Shown in pieces: positions 13,001-27,398 of a stretch of 64,000 bases of DNA; positions within the stretch are counted from its first letter, which is position 1, and each line of letters starts with the position of its first letter. The translations under genes were made by a program, and so were the position numbers. Source of the stretch: Heracleum sosnowskyi (Eukaryota > Streptophyta > Magnoliopsida > Apiales > Apiaceae); the NCBI GenBank assembly GCA_030848705.1, contig CM061236.1, forward strand, positions 53,959,481 to 54,023,480. The letters run 5' to 3'. The notes beneath the pieces were generated by a model. It had not been told where the DNA came from and did not search any database. It worked only from the letters and a program-made list of their open reading frames with translations.

Positions 13001-16000
13001 AACCAATTTAAGTCACTTTCCACCACATTAGATTGGATTTCGACCACATCCTGGCATGATTAACATATTATCATAATATACATGAACTTTGACCACTTTT
13101 TGGGATCCTTATATACCAGTTTCATCCGAGTCAATTTCGGTTTTAGTTTGGCCAAACAAACCAGTTTAAGTCAATTTCCACCACATTAGAGTGGATTTCG
13201 ACCACATCCTGGCATGATTAACAAATTACCATAATATACATGAACTTTGACCACTTTTTGGGATACTCATATACCAGTTTCATCCGAGTCAATTTCGGTT
13301 TTAGTTTGGCCAAACAAACTAATTTAAGTCAATTTCCACCACATTAGAGTGGATTTCTACCACTTCTTGGCATGATTAACATATTATCAGAAAATACATC
13401 AACTATGACTATTTTTGGGGGTCCTCCAATGAAAGTTTCATCCGAGTCAATTTCGGCTCTAGTTTGGCCAAAGTCACCAATTTAAGTCACTTTCCACCAC
13501 ATTATAGTGGATTTCGACCACATCCTGGCATGATTAATATATTATCATAATTTACATCAACTTTGACCACATTTTGGGGTCCTCTGATACCAGTTTCATC
13601 CAAGTCAATTATGGCTCTAGTTTGGCTAACCTAACCAATTTAAGTAACTTTCCACCACATTAGAGTGGAATTCGAGCACATCCTGGCATGATTATCATAT
13701 TATCATAATTTACATCAACTTTGACGACTTTTTGGGGTCCTCTTATACCAGTTACATCCGAGTCAATTTTGGCTCTAGTTTGGCCAACTCACCGATTTAA
13801 GTCACTTTCCACCACATTAGAGTGGATTTCGACCACATCCTGGCATGATTAACATAATATCATAATATACATGAACTTTGACCACTTTTTGGGATCCTCA
13901 TATACCAGTTTCATCCGAGTCAATTTCGGTTTTAGTTTAGCCAAACAAACCAATTTAAGTCAATTTCCACCACATTAGAGTGGATTTCGACCACTTCTTG
14001 TCATGATTAACATATTATCATAAAATACATCAACTATGACCATTTTAGGGTGTCCTCCAATAAAAGTTTCATCCGAGTCAATTTCGGCTCTAGTTTGGCC
14101 AAAGTAACCAATTTAAGTCACTTTCCACCACATTAGAGTGGATTTCGACCACATCCTAGCATGATTAATATATTATCATAATTTACATCAACTTTGACCA
14201 CTTTTTGGGGTCCTCTGATACCAGTTCCATCCGGGTCAATTTCGGCTCTAGTTTGGCCAACTCACCAATTTGAGTCACTTTCCACCACATTAGAGTGGAT
14301 TTCGACCACATCTTGGCATGATTAACATATTATCATAATATACATGAACTTTGACCACTTTTTGGGATCCTCATATACCAGTTTCATCAGAGTCAATTTC
14401 GGTTTTAGTTTAGCCAAACAAATCAATTTAAGTCAATTTCCACCACATTAGAGTGGATTTCGACCACTTCTTGGCATTATTGACATATTATCAGAATTTA
14501 CATCACCTATGACCATTTTCTGGGGTCCTCCAATAACAGTTTCACCCGAGTCAATTTCGGTTCTAGTTTGGACAAACTAACCAATTTAAGTCACTTTCCA
14601 CCACTTTAGAGTGGATTTCGACCACATCCTGGCATGATTAACATATTATCATAATATACTTGAACTTTGACCACTTTTTGGGATCCTCATATACCAGTTT
14701 CATCCGAGTCAATTTCGGTTTTAGTTTAGCCAAACAAACCAATTTAAGTCAATTTCCACCACATTAGAGTGGATTTCGACCACTTCTTGTCATGATTAAC
14801 ATATTATCATAAAATACATCAACTATGACCATTTTTTGGGGTCCTCCAATAACAGTTTCATCTGAGTCAATTTCGGCTCTAGTTTGGCCAAAGTAACCAA
14901 TTTAAGTCACTTTCCACCATATTAGATTGGATTTCGACCACATCCCTGGCATGATTAACATATTATCATAATATACATGAACTTTGACCACTTTTTGGGA
15001 TCCTTATATACCAGTTTCATCCGAGTCAATTTCGGTTTTAGTTTGGCCAAACAAACCAGTTTAAGTCAATTTCCACCACATTAGAGTGGATTTCGACCAC
15101 ATCCTGGCATGATTAACAAATTATCATAATATACATGAACTTTGACCACTTTTTGGGATACTCATATACCAGTTTCATCAGAGTCAATTTCGGTTTTAGT
15201 TTGGCCAAACAAACTAATTTAAGTCAATTTCCACCACATTACAGTGGATTTCGACCACTTCTTGGCATGATTAACAAATTATCATAATATACATGAACTT
15301 TGACCACTTTTTGGGATACTCATATACCAGTTTCATCCGAGTCAATTTCGGTTTTAGTTTAGCCAAACAAACCAATTTATGTCAATTTCCACCACATTAG
15401 AGTGGATTTCGACCACTTCTTATCATGATTAACATATTATCATAGAATACATCAACTATGACCATTTTTTGGGGTCCTCCAATAACAGTTTCATCCGAGT
15501 CAATTTCGGCTCTAGTTTAGCCAAAGTAACCAATTTAAGTCACTTTCCACCATTTTAGATTGGATTTCGACAACATCCTGGCATGATTAACATATTATCA
15601 TAATATACATGAACTTTGACCACTTTTTGGGATCCTTATATACCAGTTTCATCCGAATCAATTTCGGTTTTAGTTTTGCCAAATAAAGCAGTTTAAGTCA
15701 ATTTCCACCACATTAGAGTGGATTTCGACCACATCCTGGCATGATTAACATATTATCATAATATACATGAACTTTGACCACTTTTTGGGATACTCATATA
15801 CCAGTTTCATCCGAGTCAATTTCGGTTTTAGTTTGGCCAACCAAACCAATTTAAGTCAATTTCCAATAAATTAGAGTGGATTTCGACCACTTCCTGGCAT
15901 TATTAACATATTATCAGAATTTACATCAACTATGACCATTTTCTGGGGTCCTCCAATAACAGTTTCACCCGAGTCAATTTCGGTTCTAGTTTGGCCAAAC

Positions 16001-17727
16001 TAACCAATTTAAGTCACTTTCCACCACTTTAGAGTGGATTTCGACCACATCCTGGCATGATTAACATATTATCATAATATACTTGAACTTTGACCACTTT
16101 TTGGGATCCTCATATACCAGTTTCATCCGAGTCAATTTCGGTTTTAGTTTAGCCAAACAAACCAATTTAAGTCAATTTCCACCACATTAGAGTGGATTTC
16201 GACCACTTCTTATCATGATTAACATATTATCATAAAATACATCAACTATGACCATTTTAGGGGGTCCTCCAATAAAAGTTTCATCCGAGTCAATTTCGGC
16301 TCTAGTTTGGCCAAAGTAACCAATTTAAGTCACTTTCCACCACATTAGAGTGGATTTCGACCACATCCTAGCATGATTAATATATTATCATAATTTACAT
16401 CAACTTTGACCACTTTTTGGGGTCCTCTGATACCAGTTCCATCCGAGTCAATTTCGGCTCTAGTTTGGCCAACTCACCAATTTGAGTCACTTTCCACCAC
16501 ATTAGAGTGGATTTCGACCACATCCTGGCATGATTAACATATTATCATAATATACATGAACTTTGACCACTTTTTGGGATCCTCATATACCAGTTTCATC
16601 AGAGTCAATTTCGGTTTTAGTTTAGCCAAACAAATCAATTTAAGTCAATTTCCACCACATTAGAGTGGATTTCGACCACTTCTTGTCATGATTAACATAT
16701 TATCATAAAATACATCAACTATGACCATTTTTTGGGGTCCTCCAATAACAGTTTCATCTGAGTCAATTTCGGCTCTAGTTTGGCCAAAGTAACCAATTTA
16801 AGTCACTTTCCACCACATTAGATTGGATTTCGACCACATCCTGGCATGATTAACATATTATCATAATATACATGAACTTTGACCACTTTTTGGGATCCTT
16901 ATATACCAGTTTCATCCGAGTCAATTTCGGTTTTAGTTTGGCCAAACAAACCAGTTTAAGTCAATTTCCACCACATTAGAGTGGATTTCGACCACATCCT
17001 GGCATGATTAACAAATTACCATAATATACATGAACTTTGACCACTTTTTGGGATACTCATATACCAGTTTCATCCGAGTCAATTTCGGTTTTAGTTTGGC
17101 CAAACAAACTAATTTAAGTCAATTTCCACCACATTAGAGTGGATTTCTACCACTTCTTGGCATGATTAACATATTATCAGAAAATACATCAACTATGACT
17201 ATTTTTGGGGGTCCTCCAATGAAAGTTTCATCCGAGTCAATTTCGGCTCTAGTTTGGCCAAAGTCACCAATTTAAGTCACTTTCCACCACATTATAGTGG
17301 ATTTCGACCACATCCTGGCATGATTAATATATTATCATAATTTACATCAACTTTGACCACATTTTGGGGTCCTCTGATACCAGTTTCATCCAAGTCAATT
17401 ATGGCTCTAGTTTGGCTAACCTAACCAATTTAAGTAACTTTCCACCACATTAGAGTGGAATTCGAGCACATCCTGGCATGATTATCATATTATCATAATT
17501 TACATCAACTTTGACGACTTTTTGGGGTCCTCTTATACCAGTTACATCCGAGTCAATTTTGGCTCTAGTTTGGCCAACTCACCGATTTAAGTCACTTTCC
17601 ACCACATTAGAGTGGATTTCGACCACATCCTGGCATGATTAACATAATATCATAATATACATGAACTTTGACCACTTTTTGGGATCCTCATATACCAGTT
17701 TCATCCGAGTCAATTTCGGTTTTAGTT
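10082..17727 (+). repeat. Tandem segmental duplication, period 3,790 bp (24 monomers)
   Basis: Copy 1 starts near 10082 and copy 2 near 13872. Private variants recur exactly 3,790 bp apart: gtttcaccc 10749/14539 and 12172/15962, ttccaataaa 12071/15861, aaataaagca about 11891/15681, gatttctacc about 13349/17139, and EcoRI 13668/17458. I noticed only one base difference (atttcaacca near 12721 versus atttcgacca near 16511). The match is lost on the left at 10081/13871 (ttgaac versus atgaac) and on the right at about 17728. Near-identity indicates recent unequal exchange, although an assembly artefact should be excluded. Confidence 0.88.
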
Positions 17728-17829
17728 TGGCCAACCAAACCAATTTAAGTCAATTTCCACCACATTAGAGTGGATTTCGACCACTTCTTGGCATTATTGA
17801 CATATTATCAGAATTTACATCACCTATGA

Positions 17830-20272
17830 CCATTTTCTGGGGTCCTCCAATAACAGTTTCACCCGAGTCAATTTCGGTTCTAGTTTGGACAAACTAACCA
17901 ATTTAAGTCACTTCCCACCACTTTAGAGTGGATTTCGACCACATCCTGGCATGATTAACATATTATCATAATATACTTGAACTTTGACCACTTTTTGGGA
18001 TCCTCATATACCAGTTTCATCCGAGTCAATTTCGGTTTTAGTTTAGCCAAACAAACCAATTTAAGTCAATTTCCACCACATTAGAGTGGATTTCGACCAC
18101 TTCTTGTCATGATTAACATATTATCATAAAATACATCAACTATGACCATTTTAGGGTGTCCTCCAATAAAAGTTTCATCCGAGTCAATTTCGGCTCTAGT
18201 TTGGCCAAAGTAACCAATTTAAGTCACTTTCCACCACATTAGAGTGGATTTCGACCACATCCTAGCATGATTAATATATTATCATAATTTACATCAACTT
18301 TGACCACTTTTTGGGGTCCTCTGATACCAGTTCCATCCGGGTCAATTTCGGCTCTAGTTTGGCCAACTCACCAATTTGAGTCACTTTCCACCACATTAGA
18401 GTGGATTTCGACCACATCCTGGCATGATTAACATATTATCATAATATACATGAACTTTGACCACTTTTTGGGATCCTCATATACCAGTTTCATCAGAGTC
18501 AATTTCGGTTTTAGTTTAGCCAAACAAATCAATTTAAGTCAATTTCCACCACATTAGAGTGGATTTCGACCACTTCTTGTCATGATTAACATATTATCAT
18601 AAAATACATCAACTATGACCATTTTTTGGGGTCCTCCAATAACAGTTTCATCTGAGTCAATTTCGGCTCTAGTTTGGCCAAAGTAACCAATTTAAGTCAC
18701 TTTCCACCACATTAGATTGGATTTCGACCACATCCCTGGCATGATTATCATATTATCATAATATACATGAACTTTGACCACTTTTTGGGATCCTTATATA
18801 CCAGTTTCATCCGAGTCAATTTCGGTTTTAGTTTGGCCAAACAAACCAGTTTAAGTCAATTTCCACCACATTAGAGTGGATTTCGACCACATCCTGGCAT
18901 GATTAACAAATTATCATAATATACATGAACTTTGACCACTTTTTGGGATACTCATATACCAGTTTCATCAGAGTCAATTTCGGTTTTAGTTTGGCCAAAC
19001 AAACTAATTTAAGTCAATTTCCACCACATTACAGTGGATTTCGACCACTTCTTGGCATGATTAACATATTATCAGAAAATACATCAACTATGACTATTTT
19101 TGGGGGTCCTCCAATGAAAGTTTCATCCGAGTCAATTTCGGCTCTAGTTTGGCCAAAGTCACCAATTTAAGTCACTTTCCACCACATTATAGTGGATTTC
19201 GACCACATCCTGGCATGATTAATATATTATCATAATTTACATCAACTTTGACCACATTTTGGGGTCCTCTGATACCAGTTTCATCCAAGTCAATTATGGC
19301 TCTAGTTTGGCTAACCTAACCAATTTAAGTAACTTTCCACCACATTAGAGTGGAATTCGAGCACATCCTGGCATGATTATCATATTATCATAATTTACAT
19401 CAACTTTGACCACTTTTTGGGGTCATCTGATACCAGTTACATCCGAGTCAATTTCGGCTCTAGTTTAGCCAACTCACCGATTTAAGTCACTTTCCACCAT
19501 ATTAGAGTGGATTTCGACCACATCCTGACATGATTAACATAATATCATAATATACATGAACTTTGACCACTTTTTGGGATCCTCATATACCAGTTTCATC
19601 CGAGTCAATTTCGGTTTTAGTTTAGCCAAACAAACCAATTTAAGTCAATTTCCACCACATTAGAGTGGATTTCGACCACTTCTTGTCATGATTAACATAT
19701 TATCATAAAATACATCAACTATGACCATTTTTTGGGGTCCTCCAATAACAGTTTCATCTGAGTCAATTTCGGTTCCAGTTTGGCCAAAGTAACCAATTTA
19801 AGTCACTTTCCACCACATTAGATTGGATTTCGACCACATCCTGGCATGATTAACATATTATCATAATATACATGAACTTTGACCACTTTTTGGGATCCTT
19901 ATATACCAATTTCATCCGAGTCAATTTCGGTTTTAGTTTGGCCAAACAAACCAGTTTAAGTCAATTTCCACCACATTAGGGTGGATTTCGATCACATCCT
20001 GGCATGATTAACAAATTATCATAATATACATGAACTTTGACCACTTTTTGGGATACTCATATACCAGTTTCATCCGAGTCAATTTCGGTTTTAGTTTAGC
20101 CAAACAAACCAATTTACGTCAATTTCCACCACATTAGAGTGGATTTCGACCACTTCTTATCATGATTAACATATTATCATAGAATACATCAACTATGACC
20201 ATTTTTTGGGGTCCTCCAATAACAGTTTCATCCGAGTCAATTTCGGCTCTAGTTTAGCCAAAGTAACCAATT
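17830..20272 (+). repeat. Displaced copy of the 4.70-7.17 kb segment (shift 13,107 bp)
   Basis: Shared landmarks lie 13,107 bp apart: gtttcaccc 4749/17856, catccgggtcaa 5224/18331, the catccctggc one-base insertion about 5627/18734, EcoRI 6246/19353, tcgatcac 6881/19988 and tttacgtc about 7007/20114. The match fails at about 7165/20272. From 20272 the sequence follows 17.27-17.73 kb instead (shift 3,000 bp, EcoRI 17458/20458), so a template switch or exchange joint lies there. Confidence 0.8.
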
Positions 20273-20770
20273 TAAGTCACTTTCCACCACATTATAGTGG
20301 ATTTCGACCACATCCTGGCATGATTAATATATTATCATAATTTACATCAACTTTGACCACATTTTGGGGTCCTCTGATACCAGTTTCATCCAAGTCAATT
20401 ATGGCTCTAGTTTGGCTAACCTAACCAATTTAAGTAACTTTCCACCACATTAGAGTGGAATTCGAGCACATCCTGGCATGATTATCATATTATCATAATT
20501 TACATCAACTTTGACGACTTTTTGGGGTCCTCTTATACCAGTTACATCCGAGTCAATTTTGGCTCTAGTTTGGCCAACTCACCGATTTAAGTCACTTTCC
20601 ACCACATTAGAGTGGATTTCGACCACATCCTGGCATGATTAACATAATATCATAATATACATGAACTTTGACCACTTTTTGGGATCCTCATATACCAGTT
20701 TCATCCGAGTCAATTTCGGTTTTAGTTTAGCCAAACAAACCAATTTAAGTCAATTTCCACCACATTAGAG

Positions 20771-22980
20771 TGGATTTCGACCACTTCTTATCATGATTAA
20801 CATATTATCATAGAATACATCAACTATGACCATTTTTTGGGGTCCTCCAATAACAGTTTAATCCGAGTCAATTTCGGCTCTAGTTTAGCCAAAGTAACCA
20901 ATTTAAGTCACTTTCCACCACTTTAGAATGGATTTCGACCACATCCTGGCATGATTAACATATTATCATAATATACATGAACTTTGACCACTTTTTGGGA
21001 TACTTATATACCAGTTTCATCCGAGTCAATTTCGGTTTTAGTTTGGCCAAATAAACCAGTTTAAGTCAATTTCCACCACATTAGAGTGGATTTCGACCAC
21101 ATCCTGGCATGATTAACATATTATCATAATATACATGAACTTTGACCACTTTTTGGGATACTCATATACCAGTTTCATCCGAGTCAATTTCGGTTTTAGG
21201 TTGACCAAACAAACCAATTTAAGTCAATTTCCACCAAATTAGAGTGGATTTCGACCACTTCCTGGCATTATTAACATATTATCAGAATTTACATCAACTA
21301 TGACCATTTTCTGGGGTCCTCCAATAACAGTTTCACCCGAGTCAATCTCGGTTCTAGTTTGACCAAACTAACCAATTTAAGTCACTTTCCACCACATTAG
21401 AGTGGATTTCGACCACATCCTGGCATGATTAACATATTATCATAATATACATGAACTTTGACCACTTTTTGGGATCCTCATATACCAGTTTCATCAGAGT
21501 CAATTTCGGTTTTAGTTTAGCCAAACAAATCAATTTGAGTCAATTTCCACCACATTAGAGTGGATTTCGACCACTTATTGTCATGATTAACATATTATCA
21601 TAAAATACATCAACTATGACCATTTTTTGGGGTCCTCCAATAACAGTTTCATCTGAGTCAATTTCGGCTCTAGTTTGGCCAAAGTAACCAATTTAAGTCA
21701 GTTTCCACCACATTAGATTGGATTTCGACCACATCCTGGCATGATTAACATATTATCATAATATACATGAACTTTGACCACTTTTTGGGATCCTTATATA
21801 CCAGTTTCATCCGAGTCAATTTCGGTTTTAGTTTGGCCAAACAAACCAGTTTAAGTCAATTTCCACCACATTAGAGTGGATTTGGACCACATCCTGGCAT
21901 GATTAACAAATTATCATAATATACATGAACTTTGACCACTTTTTGGGATACTCATATACCAGTTTCATCCGAGTCAATTTCGGTTTTAGTTTGGCCAAAC
22001 AAACTAATTGAAGTCAATTTCCACCACATTAGAGTGGATTTCGACCACTTCTTGGCATGATTAACATATTATCAGAAAATACATCAACTATGACTATTTT
22101 TGGGGGTCCTCCAATAAAAGTTTCATCCGAGTCAATTTCGGCTCTAGTTTGGCCAAAGTCACCAATTTAAGTCACTTTCCACCACATTATAGTGGATTTC
22201 GACCACATCCTGGCATGATTAATATATTATCATAATTTACATCAACTTTGACCACATTTTGGGGTCCTCTGATACCAGTTTCATCCAAGTCAATTATGGC
22301 TCTAGTTTGGCTAACCTAACCAATTTAAGTAACTTTCCACCACATTAGAGTGGAATTCGAGCACATCCTGGCATGATTATCATATTATCATAATTTACAT
22401 CAACTTTGACCACTTTTTGGGGTCATCTGATACCAGTTAATCCGAGTCAATTTCGGCTCTAGTTTGGCCAACTCACCGATTTAAGTCATTTTCCACCACA
22501 TTAGAGTGGATTTCGACCACATCCTGGCATGATTAACATAATATCATAATATACATGAACTTTGACCACTTTTTGGGATCCTCATATACCAGTTTCATCC
22601 GAGTCAATTTCGGTTTTAGTTTAGCCAAACAAACCAATTTAAGTCAATTTCCACCACATTAGAGTGGATTTCGACCACTTCTTGTCATGATTAACATAGT
22701 ATCATAAAATACATCAACTATGACCATTTTTTGGGGTCCTCCAATAACAGTTTCATCTGAGTCAATTTCGGTTCTAGTTTGGCCAAAGTAACCAATTTAA
22801 GTCACTTTCCACCACATTAGATTGGATTTCGACCACATCCTGGCATGATTAACATATTATCATAATATACATGAACTTTGACCACTTTTTGGGATCCTTA
22901 TATACCAGTTTCATCCGAGTCAATTTCGGTTTTAGTTTGGCCAAACAAACCAGTTTAAGTCAATTTCCACCACATTAGAG
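20771..22980 (+). repeat. 14-mer HOR unit 1
   Basis: 2,210 bp, phased here on tggatttcga followed by ccacttcttatc. Monomer order by start: D-like (gtttaatccg), E-like (tacttatatacc), F-like (aggttgacc, caaattagag), gtttcaccc type (gtcaatctcgg), C-like (atcagag, aatttgag), D, E, F, G, A, B (gttaatccg), C, D variant (ggttctag), E. The unit thus joins one full A-G set to a diverged seven-monomer set. EcoRI lies at 22353. Confidence 0.86.
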
Positions 22981-25190
22981 TGGATTTCGACCACTTCTTA
23001 TCATGATTAACATATTATCATAGAATACATCAACTATGACCATTTTTTGGGGTCCTCCAATAACAGTTTAATCCGAGTCAATTTCGGCTCTAGTTTAGCC
23101 AAAGTAACCAATTTAAGTCACTTTCCACCACTTTAGAATGGATTTCGACCACATCCTGGCATGATTAACATATTATCATAATATACATGAACTTTGACCA
23201 CTTTTTGGGATACTTATATACCAGTTTCATCCGAGTCAATTTCGGTTTTAGTTTGGCCAAATAAACCAGTTTAAGTCAATTTCCACCACATTAGAGTGGA
23301 TTTCGACCACATCCTGGCATGATTAACATATTATCATAATATACATGAACTTTGACCACTTTTTGGGATACTCATATACCAGTTTCATCCGAGTCAATTT
23401 CGGTTTTAGGTTGACCAAACAAACCAATTTAAGTCAATTTCCACCAAATTAGAGTGGATTTCGACCACTTCCTGGCATTATTAACATATTATCAGAATTT
23501 ACATTAACTATGACCATTTTCTGGGGTCCTCCAATAACAGTTTCACCCGAGTCAATCTCGGTTCTAGTTTGACCAAACTAACCAATTTAAGTCACTTTCC
23601 ACCACATTAGAGTGGATTTCGACCACATCCTGGCATGATTAATATATTATCATAATATACATGAACTTTGACCACTTTTTGGGATCCTCATATACCAGTT
23701 TCATCAGAGTCAATTTCGGTTTTAGTTTAGCCAAACAAATCAATTTGAGTCAATTTCCACCACATTAGAGTGGATTTCGACCACTTATTGTCATGATTAA
23801 CATATTATCATAAAATACATCAACTATGACCATTTTTTGGGGTCCTCCAATAACAGTTTCATCTGAGTCAATTTCGGCTCTAGTTTGGCCAAAGTAACCA
23901 ATTTAAGTCAGTTTCCACCACATTAGATTGGATTTCGACCACATCCTGGCATGATTAACATATTATCATAATATACATGAACTTTGACCACTTTTTGGGA
24001 TCCTTATATACCAGTTTCATCCGAGTCAATTTCGGTTTTAGTTTGGCCAAACAAACCATTTTAAGTCAATTTCCACCACATTAGAGTGGATTTGGACCAC
24101 ATCCTCGCATGATTAACAAATTATCATAATATACATGAACTTTGACCACTTTTTGGGATACTCATATACCAGTTTCATCCGAGTCAATTTCGGTTTTAGT
24201 TTGGCCAAACAAACTAATTTAAGTCAATTTCCACCACATTAGAGTGGATTTCGACCACTTCTTGGCATGATTAACATATTATCAGAAAATACATCAACTA
24301 TGACTATTTTTGGGGGTCCTCCAATGAAAGTTTCATCCGAGTCAATTTCGGCTCTAGTTTGGCCAAAGTCACCAATTTAAGTCACTTTCCACCACATTAT
24401 AGTGGATTTCGACCACATCCTGGCATGATTAATATATTATCATAATTTACATCAACTTTGACCACATTTTGGGGTCCTCTGATACCAGTTTCATCCAAGT
24501 CAATTATGGCTCTAGTTTGGCTAACCTAACCAATTTAAGTAACGTTCCACCACATTAGAGTGGAATTCGAGCACATCCTGGCATGATTATCATATTATCA
24601 TAATTTACATCAACTTTGACCACTTTTTGGGGTCATCTGATACCAGTTAATCCGAGTCAATTTCGGCTCTAGTTTGGCCAACTCACCGATTTAAGTCACT
24701 TTCCACCACATTAGAGTGGATTTCGACCACATCCTGGCATGATTAACATAATATCATAATATACATGAACTTTGACCACTTTTTGGGATCCTCATATACC
24801 AGTTTCATCCTAGTCAATTTCGGTTTTAGTTTAGCCAAACAAACCAATTTAAGTCAATTTCCACCACATTAGAGTGGATTTCGACCACTTCTTGTCATGA
24901 TTAACATATTATCATAAAATACATCAACTATGACCATTTTTTGGGGTCCTCCAATAACAGTTTAATCCGAGTCAATTTCGGCTCTAGTTTAGCCAAAGTA
25001 ACCAATTTAAGTCACTTTCCACCACATTAGATTGGATTTCGACCACATCCTGGCATGATTAACATATTATCATAATATACATGAACTTTGACCACTTTTT
25101 GGGATCCTTATATACCAGTTTCATCCGAGTCAATTTCGGTTTTAGTTTGGCCAAACAAACCAGTTTAAGTCAATTTCCACCACATTAGAG
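22981..25190 (+). repeat. 14-mer HOR unit 2
   Basis: 2,210 bp with the same order as unit 1 and EcoRI at 24563. Private changes include cattaactatgacc near 23503, atcctcgcat at 24101, and aacgttcc near 24541. The atcctcgcat change is shared with unit 5 at 31834, which supports the 7.73 kb super-duplication. Its last D-like monomer has the gtttaatccg head instead of catctgag, a swap between monomer variants that is also present in unit 5 near 32695. Confidence 0.86.
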
Positions 25191-27398
25191 TGGATTTCGA
25201 CCACTTCTTATCATGATTAACATATTATCATAGAATACATCAACTATGACCATTTTTTGGGGTCCTCCAATAACAGTTTAATCCGAGTCAATTTCGGCTC
25301 TAGTTTAGCCAAAGTAACCAATTTAAGTCACTTTCCACCACTTTAGAATGGATTTCGACCACATCCTGGCATGATTAACATATTATCATAATATACATGA
25401 ACTTTGACCACTTTTTGGGATACTTATATACCAGTTTCATCCGAGTCAATTTCGGTTTTAGTTGGCCAAATAAACCAGTTTAAGTCAATTTCCACCACAT
25501 TAGAGTGGATTTCGACCACATCCTGGCATGATTAACATATTATCATAATATACATGAACTTTGACCACTTTTTGGGATACTCATATACCAGTTTCATCCG
25601 AGTCAATTTCGGTTTTAGGTTGACCAAACAAACCAATTTAAGTCAATTTCCACCAAATTAGAGTGGATTTCGACCACTTCCTGGCATTATTAACATATTA
25701 TCAGAATTTACATTAACTATGACCATTTTCTGGGGTCCTCCAATAACAGTTTCACCCGAGTCAATCTCGGTTCTAGTTTGACCAAACTAACCAATTTAAG
25801 TCACTTTCCACCACATTAGAGTGGATTTCGACCACATCCTGGCATGATTAACATATTATCATAATATACATGAACTTTGACCACTTTTTGGGATCCTCAT
25901 ATACCAGTTTCATCAGAGTCAATTTCGGTTTTAGTTTAGCCAAACAAATCAATTTGAGTCAATTTCCACCACATTAGAGTGGATTTCGACCACTTATTGT
26001 CATGATTAACATATTATCATAAAATACATCAACTATGACCATTTTTTGGGGTCCTCCAATAACAGTTTCATCTGAGTCAATTTCGGCTCTAGTTTGGCCA
26101 AAGTAACCAATTTAAGTCAGTTTCCACCACATTAGATTGGATTTCGCCACATCCTGGCATGATTAACATATTATCATAATATACATGAACTTTGACCACT
26201 TTTTGGGATCCTTATATACCAGTTTCATCCGAGTCAATTTCGGTTTTAGTTTGGCCAAACAAACCAGTTTAAGTCAATTTCCACCACATTAGAGTGGATT
26301 TGGACCACATCCTGGCATGATTAACAAATTATCATAATATACATGAACTTTGACCACTTTTTGGGATACTCATATACCAGTTTCATCCGAGTCAATTTCG
26401 GTTTTAGTTTGGCCAAACAAACTAATTTAAGTCAATTTCCACCACATTAGAGTGGATTTCGACCACTTCTTGGCATGATTAACATATTATCAGAAAATAC
26501 ATCAACTATGACTATTTTTGGGGGTCCTCCAATGAAAGTTTCATCCGAGTCAATTTCGGCTCTAGTTTGGCCAAAGTCACCAATTTAAGTCACTTTCCAC
26601 CACATTATAGTGGATTTCGACCACATCCTGGCATGATTAATATATTATCATAATTTACATCAACTTTGACCACATTTTGGGGTCCTCTGATACCAGTTTC
26701 ATCCAAGTCAATTATGGCTCTAGTTTGGCTAACCTAACCAATTTAAGTAACGTTCCACCATATTAGAGTGGAATTCGAGCACATCCTGGCATGATTATCA
26801 TATTATCATAATTTACATCAACTTTGACCACTTTTTGGGGTCATCTGATACCAGTTAATCCGAGTCAATTTCGGCTCTAGTTTGGCCAACTCACCGATTT
26901 AAGTCACTTTCCACCACATTAGAGTGGATTTCGACCACATCCTGGCATGATTAACATAATATCATAATATACATGAACTTTGACCACTTTTTGGGATCCT
27001 CATATACCAGTTTCATCCTAGTCAATTTCGGTTTTAGTTTAGCCAAACAAACCAATTTAAGTCAATTTCCACCACATTAGAGTGGATTTCGACCACTTCT
27101 TGTCATGATTAACATATTATCATAAAATACATCAACTATGACCATTTTTTGGGGTCCTCCAATAACAGTTTCATCTGAGTCAATTTCGGTTCTAGTTTGG
27201 CCAAAGTAACCAATTTAAGTCACTTTCCACCACATTAGATTGGATTTCGACCACATCCTGGCATGATTAACATATTATCATAATATACATGAACTTTGAC
27301 CACTTTTTGGGATCCTTATATACCAGTTTCATCCGAGTCAATTTCGGTTTTAGTTTGGCCAAACAAACCAGTTTAAGTCAATTTCCACCACATTAGGG
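25191..27398 (+). repeat. 14-mer HOR unit 3
   Basis: 2,208 bp. It lost one base at gttttagttggcc near 25461 and one at ggatttcgccac near 26145. EcoRI is at 26771. The gttggcc deletion is shared with unit 6 (near 33190), whereas gatttcgccac was seen only here, so it arose after the 7.73 kb duplication. The unit ends at cattagggtgg and is followed by a 7-mer spacer rather than another 14-mer. Confidence 0.85.

Noticed and set aside
18925..19170. Open frame of 81 codons, the first of eleven similar frames (others at 40068, 42278, 45593, 46697, 49694, 53324, 57587, 58691, 60584, 63581)
   Set aside because: These frames run from the end of type E through F into G. Ordinary F monomers have the in-frame stop tag in cattagag. 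Here one base change (cattatag or cattacag) removes it by chance. No start context, domain or codon signal is seen, and the copies are repeat-derived.
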